Under the pieces are notes generated by a model. The model did not search any database. It was not told the origin of the DNA and saw nothing but the letters and a program-made list of their open reading frames with translations. 64,000 nt of DNA, from the NCBI RefSeq assembly GCF_041504345.1, contig NZ_CP167894.1:496001-560000 (forward strand), read 5' to 3'. Source of the DNA: Vibrio sp. BS-M-Sm-2. GTDB taxonomy: Bacteria; Pseudomonadota; Gammaproteobacteria; Enterobacterales; Vibrionaceae. Position numbers and translations under genes: made by a program. This document shows positions 19,123 through 29,400 of this stretch, one piece after another. The stretch's first letter is position 1; every line of letters starts with the position of its first letter.

Positions 19123-19386
19123 ATGTTTGTAGTTATTTTTGGTCGCCCTGCTTGCCCATTCTGTGTTCGTGCAAAAGAGCATGCTGAAACTCTTAAAGCT
19201 AAACGTGATGACTTCAACTACCGTTACGTTGACATTCACGCTGAAGGTATCAGCAAAGCTGACCTAGAGAAAACAGTGGGTAAACCAGTAGACACAGTTC
19301 CACAAATCTTCATCGATCAAGACCACATCGGCGGCTGCACAGAATTCGAAGCATACGCAAAAGAAAACCTAGGTCTTTTCGACTAA
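19123..19386 (+). CDS. grxA: Glutaredoxin 1
   Basis: An 87-residue dithiol glutaredoxin with the active site CPFC (GRPACPFCVRAKEHAE, C12/C15), the cis-proline loop 'DTVPQIFIDQDHIGG' and length equal to E. coli GrxA (85). It passes electrons from glutathione to ribonucleotide reductase and OxyR-type substrates in the cytoplasm. AGGAG precedes the ATG well. Its neighbour ybjL is also close to grxA in E. coli. Confidence 0.97.
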   Translation: MFVVIFGRPACPFCVRAKEHAETLKAKRDDFNYRYVDIHAEGISKADLEKTVGKPVDTVPQIFIDQDHIGGCTEFEAYAKENLGLFD

Positions 19387-19465
19387 GCTAAGATTTCTCT
19401 CAAGCGATCGAAGCCTTTATCTTGAAAGCTTTACGCATTTGAGTGTGAAAACTTACAATATTTAG

Positions 19466-19496
19466 AAGCCCGCTCACTTGAGCGGGCTTTTGTTTG
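19466..19496 (+). terminator. Terminator after grxA
   Basis: Stem AGCCCGCTCA/TGAGCGGGCT (10 bp) with a minimal loop, followed by TTTTGTTT. Confidence 0.92.
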
Positions 19497-19636
19497 TCCA
19501 ACACTTTGTGCACTAAGAACAAATAAAGTCAAAACCAAGTAAAATAGTAAAATACCGCTTATAATTTATTTATATTTAGATACAATTCATCCCTCAAACT
19601 TACCCTGTGTTTCACGCCAATTATTGAGCGACCACT

Positions 19637-21319
19637 GTGAATATCGACGTTGTTTATTTGCTAGAACAAAACCCCATCCTCCTCATTTTTGTTGTTTTAT
19701 CGATTGGTTTAGCCATTGGTAAAATTCGTTTCGGTAGCCTCCAACTGGGTAACTCAATCGGTGTTCTGATTACTTCTCTTGTCATGGGGCATCTTGGCTT
19801 TTCCTTTAACGCAGACGGTCTCACTATTGGTTTCATGTTGTTTATCTACTGTGTTGGCATTGAGGCTGGGCCGAACTTCTTCGGTATTTTCTTTAGAGAT
19901 GGTAAGCATTACCTCATTCTAAGCCTTGTGGTACTTTCTACCGCGATTGCCCTCACCTATTTCAGCAGTCATTACCTTGGCCTTGGCTTCGGCTTATCTG
20001 CCGGCATGATGGCAGGTGCGCTTACAGCAACGCCAATCTTGGTAGGTGCACAAGACGCTCTTAATTCTGGGCTTGCTGAAGTGCCAAGAAACATGGACTT
20101 GAGCCTGATTATCGAGAACCTATCGGTGGGTTACGCGATGGCTTACTTGGTTGGCTTAATCAGCATGATCATGTTTGCTCGCCTGATTCCAAAACTTCAG
20201 AAAGTAAACCTACACGACTCGGCCGAGCAGATAGCTCAAGAACGTGGTTTGGGTGCTTCTGGCCAACGTAAGGTTTATCTGCCTATTATTCGTGCTTATC
20301 GTGTGGGCCCAGAGCTTATCTCTTGGACTGATGGTAAGAACCTGCGTGAACTGGGCATCTATCGCCAAACAGGCTGTTACATCGAACGTATTCGACGTAA
20401 TGGTATTCTTGCCCACCCAGATGGTGATGCAATTCTACAAGAAGGCGATGAAATCGCATTGGTTGGCTTCCCAGACAGCCACGCTCGTCTAGACCCAAGC
20501 TTCCGTAACGGTAAAGAGGTTTTCGACCGTAACCTACTCGATCTACGTATCGTGGAAGAAGAGATTGTCGTCAAAAGTGACAGCATCGCAGGTAAACGCT
20601 TATCTGACTTAAACCTGTCTGAATACGGCTGTTTCCTTAACCGCGTAGTACGTGCTCAGATTGAAATGCCGATGGACTTAAACATCGTGCTTTCTAAAGG
20701 TGATGTACTGCAAGTGAGTGGCGAAAAGAGTCGTGTCCACGGCCTAGCCGAGAAAATTGGTTTCATCTCAATCCACAGTCAAATGGCAGATTTGATGGCC
20801 TTCTGTAGCTTCTTCATTCTGGGTATTTTGTTTGGTTTGATCACCATGACATTCGGTCAGGTTTCGTTTGGACTAGGTAACGCAGTAGGCCTTCTTCTTT
20901 CAGGCATCATGCTTGGTTTCCTACGAGCGAACCACCCTACTTTCGGTTATGTACCTCAGGGTGCGTTGAATATGGTCAAAGACCTCGGTTTGATGTTCTT
21001 TATGGTCGGTATCGGCTTAAGCGCCGGTGGTAAGATATTTGAGCACTTAACCCAAGTTGGCCCACAGGTCATTGGTATTGCTCTGGTGGTGAGTGTGCTA
21101 CCGGTATTCTTCGCTTACTTAGTTGGCGCTTACGTGCTGAAAATGAACCGCGCGCTGCTGTTTGGTGCGATCATCGGTGCACGAACCTGTGCTCCAGCAA
21201 TGGACATCGTAAACGACCATGCTCGCTCAACCATTCCGGCTCTGGGTTATGCAGGTACCTATGCGATAGCCAATATATTAATGACCTTAGCTGGTACTTT
21301 TATCATCATCATTAGCTAG
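19637..21319 (+). CDS. ybjL: YbjL, aspartate-alanine antiporter-like transporter with two TrkA-C domains
   Basis: A 560-residue inner-membrane transporter, near-identical in length and layout to E. coli YbjL (561). Two sets of about five membrane segments flank a cytoplasmic region (about 190-380) with two TrkA-C domains ('[20 protein letters not shown]', '[13 protein letters not shown]'). Signature ends are '[19 protein letters not shown]' and '[14 protein letters not shown]'. The family exchanges aspartate and alanine in some bacteria; the YbjL substrate is not settled. It begins with GTG in the conserved position; no strong SD is seen. Confidence 0.93.
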   Translation: MNIDVVYLLEQNPILLIFVVLSIGLAIGKIRFGSLQLGNSIGVLITSLVMGHLGFSFNADGLTIGFMLFIYCVGIEAGPNFFGIFFRDGKHYLILSLVVLSTAIALTYFSSHYLGLGFGLSAGMMAGALTATPILVGAQDALNSGLAEVPRNMDLSLIIENLSVGYAMAYLVGLISMIMFARLIPKLQKVNLHDSAEQIAQERGLGASGQRKVYLPIIRAYRVGPELISWTDGKNLRELGIYRQTGCYIERIRRNGILAHPDGDAILQEGDEIALVGFPDSHARLDPSFRNGKEVFDRNLLDLRIVEEEIVVKSDSIAGKRLSDLNLSEYGCFLNRVVRAQIEMPMDLNIVLSKGDVLQVSGEKSRVHGLAEKIGFISIHSQMADLMAFCSFFILGILFGLITMTFGQVSFGLGNAVGLLLSGIMLGFLRANHPTFGYVPQGALNMVKDLGLMFFMVGIGLSAGGKIFEHLTQVGPQVIGIALVVSVLPVFFAYLVGAYVLKMNRALLFGAIIGARTCAPAMDIVNDHARSTIPALGYAGTYAIANILMTLAGTFIIIIS

Positions 21320-21356
21320 TTTATTCAGCGTTATAGCGCTTTAGATTAGATATTTA

Positions 21357-21393
21357 AAATGCACTAATTCATCTTTGGGTTAGTGCATTTTTT
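21357..21393 (+). terminator. Terminator after ybjL
   Basis: Stem AATGCACTAA/TTAGTGCATT with an 11-base loop and a T6 run after it. Confidence 0.88.
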
Positions 21394-21444
21394 ATGGCCT
21401 GTTTTAAGCAATTCAAGCCTTCTTCCCCGCTCTTGCTCTTGCTC

Positions 21445-21529
21445 TTAACTCTCTTCGTATCTCGAATCTCGTCACTCGTATCTGCTCTCAATCTCTTCGC
21501 ATCTCTCTACTCGTATCCCGTATCTGCTC
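21445..21529 (-). repeat. Two 42-base units of a heptamer-based tandem repeat
   Basis: Read on the minus strand, unit 1 (21529-21488) and unit 2 (21487-21445) each begin GAGCAG and contain four heptamers of the pattern RTNCGAG (ATACGGG ATACGAG, then TAGAGAG ATGCGAA; and ATACGAG TGACGAG, then ATTCGAG ATACGAA), followed by a linker of about 14 bases (GAGATTGAGAGCAG type). A decayed third unit (GAGCAAGAGCAAGAGC) follows to about 21427. The array lies between the terminators of convergent ybjL and fabV. The same repeat family occurs at 42682-42976. Confidence 0.85.
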
Positions 21530-21560
21530 CTAATTTCTTTACTCAGATAACAGACAAAAA

Positions 21561-21585
21561 AATAGGCGCTCAATGAGCGCCTATT
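21561..21585 (-). terminator. Terminator after fabV
   Basis: An 11-bp stem AATAGGCGCTC/GAGCGCCTATT, with a T7 run on the minus strand beyond 21561. Confidence 0.9.
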
Positions 21586-21607
21586 CGTTTAGATTCGATA
21601 GTTTGAA

Positions 21608-22810
21608 TTAGATGTCAGCTACATCAAATTCAACAGCTGGGTTAACGTCAGCTTCGTAATCAACACCTTCAACACCGAAACCAAATAGCTTCAAGAACTC
21701 TTCTTTGTACTCTACGTAGTCAGTCAGTTCTTTTAGGTTCTCAGTTGTGATTTGAGGCCATAGGTTACGACAGTGATCTTGGATGTCTTCGCGAAGCTCA
21801 AGATCATCTAGACGTAGACGGTTCACTTCATCTACTTCTGGCGCGCTGCCGTCATCTTTGTATAGACGTTGGCTGAACATACGGAAGATCTGTTCCATAC
21901 AACCTTCGTGAATACCTTCTTCACGCATCTTCTTGAACACCATAGCGATGTAAAGAGGCATAACAGGAATTGCAGAACTTGCTTGAGTCACAACAGACTT
22001 AAGAACAGCAACGTTTGCAGTACCACCAGTTTGGCCTAGTTTCTCGTTAAGCGCTGACGCTGCACGGTCTAGATCCATCTTAGCTTTACCTAGCGCGCCA
22101 TCCCAGTAGATTGGCCACGTTAGTTCAGTGCCGATGTAGCTGTAAGCAACAGTCTTACAACCGTCAGCTAGAACACCGGCTTCAGATAGAGCATTGATCC
22201 AAAGTTCCCAATCTTCACCGCCCATTACTGTAACAGTGTCTTTGATTTCTTCTTCAGATGCAGGCTCAACACTTGCTTCGATGATAGTGTCTTTGTTGGT
22301 ATCAACCGCAGTTGATGTGTACGTTTCGCCGATAGGTTTTAGAGCTGAACGAATCACTTCGCCAGTCTCTGGCATTTTACGCACTGGAGACGCCAGTGAG
22401 TACACAACCATATCGATTTGACCTAGATCTTCTTTGATCAGATCAATTGTTTTCTGTTTCGCTTCGTTAGAGAAAGCATCGCCGTTCAGGCTTTTTGAAT
22501 ACAGGCCTTCTTCTTTAGCTAGCTTGTCGAACGCTGCTGAGTTGTAGAAACCAGCTGTGCCCGGCTTTTTCTCAGTACCGGCTTTCTCGAAGAAAACACC
22601 GATAGTTGAAGCGCCGCCACCAAATGCAGCCGCAATACGTGAAGACAAGCCGTAGCCACTTGAAGAGCCAACAACTAGTACACGTTTAGGTGCGTTTGCG
22701 ATTGGGCCTTGAGCTTTTGTGTAAGCAATTTGTTCTTTTACATTAGCTTCACAACCGACTGGATGTGTTGTAGTACAGATGAATCCGCGAATTCGAGGTT
22801 TGATGATCAT
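21608..22810 (-). CDS. fabV: Enoyl-ACP reductase FabV
   Basis: A 400-residue NADH-dependent enoyl-[ACP] reductase of the FabV class, first described in Vibrio cholerae, which does the last step of each fatty-acid elongation cycle and resists triclosan. It shows the NADH-binding '[20 protein letters not shown]' and the Y-x8-K catalytic motif ([10 protein letters not shown]). The ATG at 22810 ([10 protein letters not shown]) has AAGGA eight bases upstream; an in-frame TTG at 22816 is less likely. Codon use is strongly biased, as expected of an essential, well-expressed enzyme. It is next to fadE, so synthesis and breakdown of fatty acids are neighbours. Confidence 0.96.
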   Translation of the reverse strand: MIIKPRIRGFICTTTHPVGCEANVKEQIAYTKAQGPIANAPKRVLVVGSSSGYGLSSRIAAAFGGGASTIGVFFEKAGTEKKPGTAGFYNSAAFDKLAKEEGLYSKSLNGDAFSNEAKQKTIDLIKEDLGQIDMVVYSLASPVRKMPETGEVIRSALKPIGETYTSTAVDTNKDTIIEASVEPASEEEIKDTVTVMGGEDWELWINALSEAGVLADGCKTVAYSYIGTELTWPIYWDGALGKAKMDLDRAASALNEKLGQTGGTANVAVLKSVVTQASSAIPVMPLYIAMVFKKMREEGIHEGCMEQIFRMFSQRLYKDDGSAPEVDEVNRLRLDDLELREDIQDHCRNLWPQITTENLKELTDYVEYKEEFLKLFGFGVEGVDYEADVNPAVEFDVADI

Positions 22811-22981
22811 ATTCAACTTCCTTAAAAAATCAGGTTAAGGATAAAAGTTTCGTACGCAAATGGCATCTAATTTCTGTAAAAATGTGGTGAAAATGCAAGT
22901 GGTTGGAGCACTCAGCGAATATTTGCTGACTAAGTCACCATTTGTTAACGCGTCTATTGCGACTTCTACGACAAAAACAAA

Positions 22982-23007
22982 AAAAGGCACCTTATTAGGT
23001 GCCTTTT
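22982..23007 (-). terminator. Terminator after fadE
   Basis: An 11-bp stem AAAAGGCACCT/AGGTGCCTTTT; on the minus strand it is followed by a long T-rich tract. Confidence 0.92.
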
Positions 23008-23020
23008 GTCATTTCTTTAT

Positions 23021-25303
23021 CTAAGCAACGCTATTTAGCTTAGGTTTTAACTCTTTTCGCGTCAAAGTTTCACTAAAGTCATGACTGAAGTGGTCAACTT
23101 GAATCGCAGCGTAACGCAGCTTATCGGCAGCCACAATCTGATCAACTTCTTCTTGCGTTAGTACATCAGCAGCAAGTGCTTGAGCAAGTTTATCTTCTAA
23201 CAAACCTTTACGAGCAACTTTGCCCTCTTTCACCGCTTTGAAGATCTTACGCTCAAGAGGCTTAATGCTGTACATCGCATTGAACGCGCTCTCCATCAGG
23301 CCAACGCTATCCTCTTCTTCTTTACCGATGTAGCAAAGATGAGTCAGACGTTCACGGTGTGCACCCGGAGTCATCAAGCTTTCAGCCAGTTGTACCGTTA
23401 GGTTATCACTTGGTTTTTCAAAGTGGTTACCTACAGGGAAAACAAGACCTTTAAGTACTTTACCAACCATCTTGTTCGGGAAGTTTCTGTACGCTTCTTG
23501 TAGAGATTTCGCCGCGTTATGGAAACAGTGTTGAACCGCGTAGTGTACGTAGTCAAGGTCAGCTTGTTGACGACCTTCGTCTTCATACTTCTTAAGCGCT
23601 GCAGACGCCATGTATAAGTAACTTAGACCATCACCTAGACGTGCAGAGATAAGCTCTTTGCGTTTAAGTTCGCCGCCTAGTGTAAGCATTGCGAAATCCG
23701 CACTTACAGCAAGCGCACGGCTCAAGCGAGTCAGGTCTTGGTAGTAAGGCTTCGTTGGGCCGCTCATATCCGCTTTAATGAACTTAGAGCCTGTTAATGC
23801 CGCACCGAACGCACCAAACGTGTTCTTAGTCGCGTGACCAATATGCTTGAACAACAAGTTATCGAAGTCCTTCGCACCTTGCTTCTCATCTGGGTTTGCT
23901 GCCGCTTCCATTTCGCTTAACACGTATGGGTGACAACGTGTCGCACCTTGACCGAAGATCATCAGGTTACGAGTCAGGATGTTCGCACCTTCTACTGTGA
24001 TAGCAACCGGAATACCTAGGTACGGCGCTGCCAAGTAGTTCATCGGGCCATCTTGAATTGCGCGACCCGAGTGGATATCCATCGAATCATTCAGAATCGT
24101 ACGCGCCATTTCTGTCATGTGATATTTCGCGATAGCCGTTACGATACCCGGCTTCTCTTTCATATCAAGTGAAGTGGTTGTCAGTGTACGAGTTGCTTCA
24201 AGTAGGTATGTTAAGCCACCAATACGGCCTAGGCTCTCAGCAACACCTTCAAATTTACCAATCGACATACCAAACTGCTTACGAACATAAGCGTACGCAC
24301 CGGTAGTTTTCGCTGTTAGGTGGCCCATCGCCGTGCCAAGCGCTGGTAATGAGATACCACGCCCCGCAGACAGACATTCCACCAGCATACGCCAGCCTTT
24401 ACCTGCGTAATCTGCGCCACCGATTAGCCATTCCATAGGAATAAATACATCGTGACCACGTGTTGGACCATTCATGAATGCAAGACCAAGTGGGTCATGA
24501 CGCTCACCAATCACAACACCTTCATGATCAGCTGGGATTAATGCACAAGTGATACCAATGTCTTCCTTGTCACCAAGTAGTTTCTCAGGATCGTGCAGTT
24601 TGAAAGCCAAACCAAGTACAGTCGCTACTGGTGCTAGTGTAATGTAGCGTTTGTTCCAGTTAAGCTTAATACCTAACGTCTCTTTACCTTCGTGCATTCC
24701 CATACACACAGTGCCGACATCAGGGATACCACCCGCATCAGAACCGGCTTCAGGGCCTGTTAATGCAAAACATGGGATATCGGTACCGTCAGCAAGACGT
24801 GGTAGCCAGTAATCTTTTTGGTCTTGAGTACCGTAGTGAGACAGCAGCTCACCTGGGCCAAGAGAGTTTGGAACCATAACTGAAACCGCAGTACTGATAC
24901 TGCGAGTCGCAATCTTAGTTACGATGGTCGAGTTTGCGTGTGCTGAAAATTCACGACCGCCGTACTCTTTCGCAATAATTAGCGAGAAGAAACGTTCTTT
25001 ACGTAAGAAATTCCATACCTCCTCAGGAAGGTCTCGGTCTTCTTTTACAATTTGGTGGTCATCAAGCATAGCCAGCAAAGTTTCAAGCTCATTATCCATG
25101 AACGATTGCTCTTCTGCTGTTAGCTGAGGTTTTGGGTATTGGTGAAGCTTAGTGAAATCTGGTTTACCAGAAAACAGCTCTCCGTCCCACCACACGCTAC
25201 CCGCTTCCATCGCTTCTTTCTCAGTGCTAGATAGTGGTGGTAGTACTTTTTTAAAGAGTTTAAAAGCTGGGTCACTTACCCATTTTTGTCTTAGAGAGCT
25301 CAT
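23021..25303 (-). CDS. fadE: Acyl-CoA dehydrogenase FadE
   Basis: A 760-residue FadE-type acyl-CoA dehydrogenase, the first step of beta-oxidation. The acyl-CoA dehydrogenase core (about 75-480) includes 'CFALTGPEAGSDAGGIPDVG' and 'EGANILTRNLMIFGQGATRC', and the C-terminal 280 residues are the DUF1974 domain unique to FadE. It is shorter than E. coli FadE (814) because the hydrophobic N-terminal extension is absent. AAGGATCT precedes the ATG. The gene begins 55 bases after the psrA-like regulator in the same direction and is probably co-transcribed with it. Confidence 0.94.
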   Translation of the reverse strand: MSSLRQKWVSDPAFKLFKKVLPPLSSTEKEAMEAGSVWWDGELFSGKPDFTKLHQYPKPQLTAEEQSFMDNELETLLAMLDDHQIVKEDRDLPEEVWNFLRKERFFSLIIAKEYGGREFSAHANSTIVTKIATRSISTAVSVMVPNSLGPGELLSHYGTQDQKDYWLPRLADGTDIPCFALTGPEAGSDAGGIPDVGTVCMGMHEGKETLGIKLNWNKRYITLAPVATVLGLAFKLHDPEKLLGDKEDIGITCALIPADHEGVVIGERHDPLGLAFMNGPTRGHDVFIPMEWLIGGADYAGKGWRMLVECLSAGRGISLPALGTAMGHLTAKTTGAYAYVRKQFGMSIGKFEGVAESLGRIGGLTYLLEATRTLTTTSLDMKEKPGIVTAIAKYHMTEMARTILNDSMDIHSGRAIQDGPMNYLAAPYLGIPVAITVEGANILTRNLMIFGQGATRCHPYVLSEMEAAANPDEKQGAKDFDNLLFKHIGHATKNTFGAFGAALTGSKFIKADMSGPTKPYYQDLTRLSRALAVSADFAMLTLGGELKRKELISARLGDGLSYLYMASAALKKYEDEGRQQADLDYVHYAVQHCFHNAAKSLQEAYRNFPNKMVGKVLKGLVFPVGNHFEKPSDNLTVQLAESLMTPGAHRERLTHLCYIGKEEEDSVGLMESAFNAMYSIKPLERKIFKAVKEGKVARKGLLEDKLAQALAADVLTQEEVDQIVAADKLRYAAIQVDHFSHDFSETLTRKELKPKLNSVA

Positions 25304-25358
25304 AGTTCAGATCCTTTTGTTCACTATATTGGTTGTGAATGTTTCGCTTTTTATTGTT

Positions 25359-25988
25359 TTATTCTTCTGCTGACATGCCAGCGGCTAAATATGGAATAAG
25401 AATATCGACCACCGCTTTAGCATCTATCTTTCTGCCATAGTCATTCTCTGCAATTTCTACCAGAGCCTGACTTGATGCCATGGTGAATACACAAGTCCCT
25501 AGGGTGAAGTGTAATCGCCAAAATAACTGTTCTTGAGTGAGGTTCGGATTCGCCTTCATTACTGACGTCGTAAACAGAGAAAGTACTTCGCTATAACGCG
25601 TAGTAATGAACCAACGCAGGTGCCCTTGCACATCCGTATAGCCTCTGCCGATAAGCAACATGAATCGACTTGTACCATTTGGCCTAACATCATTAAGTGC
25701 TCTTAGTGGCTGTCTCAAAGACTCAAACACGTCACTCATAGAATACGTTTCGTTCAAGTTTAAGTTCACTAATGCATCTTGCAGTGCTGGCATAAATGCT
25801 TCTAAGTAACGATTGAGTACCGCACGAACCAGAGTCTTCTTATCGCCAAAGTGATAGTTCACTGAAGCTAAGTTGACATTCGCTTTACTCGTAATCGTGC
25901 GTAAAGAGGTGTCATTAAAACCGTGCTCAGCAAATAAGCCTTCAGCCACATCTAAGATTTTGTCTTTGGTTGTACTTCTTGGTGCCAT
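25359..25988 (-). CDS. psrA: PsrA-like TetR-family fatty acid regulator
   Basis: A 209-residue TetR repressor. The N-terminal helix-turn-helix 'TSLRTITSKANVNLASVNYH' followed by FGDKKTLVRAV, and the C-terminal 'LFWRLHFTLGTCVFTM', are closely similar to Pseudomonas PsrA, a repressor released by long-chain fatty acids that controls beta-oxidation genes. It is directly upstream of fadE. The ATG at 25988 is preferred to an in-frame GTG at 25997. A palindrome of the PsrA type lies at its own promoter, suggesting autorepression. The psrA name is by similarity and context. Confidence 0.82.
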   Translation of the reverse strand: MAPRSTTKDKILDVAEGLFAEHGFNDTSLRTITSKANVNLASVNYHFGDKKTLVRAVLNRYLEAFMPALQDALVNLNLNETYSMSDVFESLRQPLRALNDVRPNGTSRFMLLIGRGYTDVQGHLRWFITTRYSEVLSLFTTSVMKANPNLTQEQLFWRLHFTLGTCVFTMASSQALVEIAENDYGRKIDAKAVVDILIPYLAAGMSAEE

Positions 25989-26004
25989 TTCAATCACTCG
26001 TATT

Positions 26005-26016
26005 AAACAACTGTTT
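26005..26016. promoter_or_regulatory. PsrA-type operator overlapping the psrA transcription start
   Basis: AAACAACTGTTT, a palindrome of AAACA/TGTTT arms around two bases, fits the Pseudomonas PsrA consensus of a GAAAC-type arm, a 2-4 base gap and its inverse. It lies just after the -10 element of the psrA promoter. Confidence 0.55.
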
Positions 26017-26018
26017 GA

Positions 26019-26047
26019 AATATACGCTTAGTACATTTATTTAACAA
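26019..26047 (-). promoter_or_regulatory. Promoter of the psrA-fadE unit
   Basis: On the minus strand TTGTTA (26047-26042) and TATATT (26024-26019) are separated by exactly 17 bases, matching 4/6 and 5/6 of the sigma-70 consensus. The start would fall near 26012, inside the PsrA-type palindrome. Confidence 0.6.
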
Positions 26048-26070
26048 GCAAGCAACATCACATTTTCACA

Positions 26071-26087
26071 AATTGGTCGTACCAGTC
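26071..26087. promoter_or_regulatory. FadR-like operator upstream of psrA-fadE
   Basis: AATTGGTCGTACCAGTC matches the E. coli FadR consensus AACTGGTCNGACCAGTT at all but about three positions and keeps the core TGGT-N3-ACCA. It lies about 25 bases upstream of the psrA -35 element. Confidence 0.6.
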
Positions 26088-26089
26088 AA

Positions 26090-26325
26090 TAGAACTCAGC
26101 ACTAACCGATTGAATCGCTGTGTGTTTACAAAAAAATAAAAAAATAATGAATTTTCTTGGAACTGAAATAGAAATGGAGGGTCATAAATTAGGTAGAAAA
26201 CAGCGTATTTAGAAGTTTAACAGGCCGTCAAACTTGTTCTTCTCACTGCTTTCTTAATTACTGCATTTTCCTTATTAACTCCTATACTTGTATCCGCCCA
26301 AACCACGTTGGTTTGGGCTTTTTTT
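26090..26325 (+). ncRNA. Possible small RNA ending at an orphan terminator
   Basis: A textbook terminator (stem GCCCAAACCA/TGGTTTGGGC, 26296-26318, then T7) points rightwards, yet no plus-strand coding gene lies upstream: the nearest is psrA on the other strand. A non-coding transcript beginning somewhere after about 26090 would explain it. No convincing promoter was found, so the 5' end is a guess and the terminator could be a relic. Confidence 0.3.
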
Positions 26326-26367
26326 GTGTGTTGTTCCGATACCTTTTCTTTGGCTGGTACTCGACAC

Positions 26368-26396
26368 AAAAAAGCCCCCGAAATCGAGGGCTTTGC
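26368..26396 (-). terminator. Terminator after the adhesin gene
   Basis: Stem AAAGCCC(C)CGA/TCGAGGGCTTT with a T6 run on the minus strand. Confidence 0.85.
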
Positions 26397-26431
26397 TTAC
26401 GTTAAGCGTTAGAGCCTTTCACTTTATCTAA

Positions 26432-29400
26432 TTAAGCAGCATCATTTTTTATCAGTTCTCCTAGCACAGCTAAGTCATTACCTAGGTCAACCGAACCAGC
26501 CAGTTCAGTCGCAATCCCCTCAACAACGATAGTTTGAACATCATCCCCTCCAGTGATTGGAATGGACAACGCAATATCTTCTCCGTCGACAGAGACCTCA
26601 ATCGCATCAAGTAGCTCTGCCATTTGAGTCTCATCTTGAGGGTCTTCGACCAAATCATTGAGGTTGATCAGGTCCCCAGAACCACCTGTATAAAGCTCGA
26701 AATCTTTAATAATATCAGTACCGTTGTCAAGCGCAGAGTCTAGCCAAGTGAAGATGTTGTCTCCGCTATCTCCAATCAGCAAATCATTGCCTGACTCGGC
26801 ATACAAAGGTTCATTACTCGCCGCACTAATAACGTTATATTGCTGCGGAGCTTCGATATCTATGGTGACCGTCTCTACCGTGCTTTCTGCACCATTAGAG
26901 TCGACCGCGACATAATCAAACTGCGGGTCTTCAGTTACCGCCTCGTTACCTTGAACATAGCGTAACTCCCAACTGCCCCCTGTCGATGACAGCTCCATCC
27001 CAACAATCGGATTGTCTGGTGAAGAATAACTAAAATCATACAGAATTTGGCTATTCCCTGTATCTCCTGGATCTTTTTGATATTGCTCCGTCTGAGTAGT
27101 GCCATCAGCAAAGGTATAGAGCACTTCAACATAAACATTACTATCAGTGTTAAATGAACCACCCAAACCATCTAAACCAAAGTCAACAACCTCTAATGGA
27201 TTATTAGTAAAGTCGAGGAACAAGGTCTCCTGTTTGTTCATGCCGCTACCATCGGTATCACCGATACCAAAGCCGACATGAGGTTGTTCACCTTGATACT
27301 GTTTCAACGGTTTATTATTGTTATCTTCGATAGTTAGTGTAATCGTATTACCGTTGTCCAGGGTAATTAGTCTTTCGGTTGGTGAAACTTCTACACCCCA
27401 ATTATAGAAACCATCAACAAGATCTGGTATATCCTCAGGATCGCCACTAAAGCCCATTTCAAACATTTCTCCAGGCCCAGCTACAAAACTGATATTGTTC
27501 GGAACAAACAACACACCGTTATCAACATCAGACTGAACGATTTCTCTCGTGACGCCATTTTCGTCGGTATACAAAAGGCTGCCGTTGGTTGGCAAACTTT
27601 CTATCCGAATATTAAGTGGAATGTCGTCATGGTCATCTTCTACATCTGAGATGTAATCTGGCATACCACCATCTTCAGAATCGAAGAGGATAGGTATGAC
27701 CGCGTCCTGATCATTAACGACCGTAAAGCTGGTCGCTTCAGGTGCGTCATTGACACCATTGATTGTTATCTCGATAACATGCTCTACACCATCAATAGCG
27801 GTTACCACATATCGCTCAATAACCACGTCATCATCATTCAAGTATTGAACCGCATCGTTATCAACGACATAACTCCATGCCCCCTCAGGAGTAATAGTTA
27901 ACATGCCCAGAGCAAGTGCATAAGTAGATCCAATAGGGGTAAACACACCATTAGGTTTAAAGGCGGGCATATCGCTAGTATCGACATCAGTAATCGTTAA
28001 AGTACCTGAAACTGAAAGTTCGTTGGTATCAGGATCGACATCGACATCTTCCGTCACCTCACCCATGTCAGAATCACCTTCACCAACGGTGATCTCAGAC
28101 GGATCATCGGCACCGTTTATGGTGATGGTCACTTCACTTGTGGTTCCGTCAATCGCAGTAACCGTGTAAACCTCGGTAACGAACTCATCGTCATCAAGAT
28201 ATTGCACATCATCGTTGTCCACGACGTAAGTCCATTCACCATCGTCGGTAATGGTCAACATACCCAACGCAGTATCATTGGTTGAGCCTTCTGGGTTAAA
28301 CGTACCGTTTGGTTGAAAAGCAGCGACATCGTTATCGTCGACATCGGTGATGGTTAGTGTCCCAGAAGTTATTAAGTTGTTGCTCTCTAGGTCAACATCC
28401 ACATCCTCAGTCACTTCACCTGTGTCTGAATCACCTTCGCCAACGGTTATATCAGATGGATCATCTGCACCATTAATAGTAATGGTCACTTCGCTCGTGG
28501 TACCGTCACTTGCTGTCACGGTATAAACCTCGGTTACGAACTCATCGTCATCCAAGTACTGAACATCATCGTTGTTAACTACGTAAGTCCACACGCCGTC
28601 AGGGTCGATGCTCAATATGCCTAGCTGTGAATCGTTTGTTGAACCTACGAGGTTAAACTCACCATCAGCTGAAAAGGTGGGAGTGTCGCTGTCTACATCT
28701 GTAATCACGATCTGACCAGACGTTACCAATTGATTGGTGATGTCATCTACATCAATGTCCTCAGTTACACTGCCTGAGTCATCAGTGGCAACAGCCGCAT
28801 CATCAGTACCAATTATCGTTACAGTGATGACTTGTTCGCCTCCATCGGAGGTTTGTACTGTCGTCGTATCTTGAATTTGCTCGCCATCGGCAAGCTCATC
28901 ATAAGGGCTATTGGCCACGAAGGTCCAAGTACCATCTTCGTTTACAACAAAGGTCCCGAGCTCATTATCTCCAGCGACCTCTTTGCCAATAAAGGTAACG
29001 TCCGGATCATCGCTGGTTAAAGCGCCACCTGTCTCAATTGGTTCATCCTGCTCAAACTCAATAACATTAGTTTCACCTGAAATAAGCGCAAAAGCGATGA
29101 TATCAAAAAGAGCAATACTTTGAGTTTCTGACAATCCTTGAGACTCAAACCCTTCAGTTTCAAAATTCGTGGCAGCTTGAGTTTCAGCCCCAGTACGTTC
29201 AATCCTACCGCTGTTGGTCAAACTCGAGCCTTCCTCACCAGCAGCAGTATCAAACTCATCTCCTAGTTCTGTTGGATCAAATCCTTCTTCAATAGCACGC
29301 TGAACTTGAGCGACCGCGTCATCAGTATCTAGCACATTTTGTTGGCCCTGGTTATCTACAAAACGTGCAGAAACACTTGGCACACTCTCTTCACTAGTAT

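Noticed and set aside
21394..21576. Open frame of about 60 codons with a leucine-rich start
   Set aside because: It runs over the ybjL terminator arm and the heptamer repeat, has no SD, and its hydrophobic stretch comes from CTT/CTC repeats.
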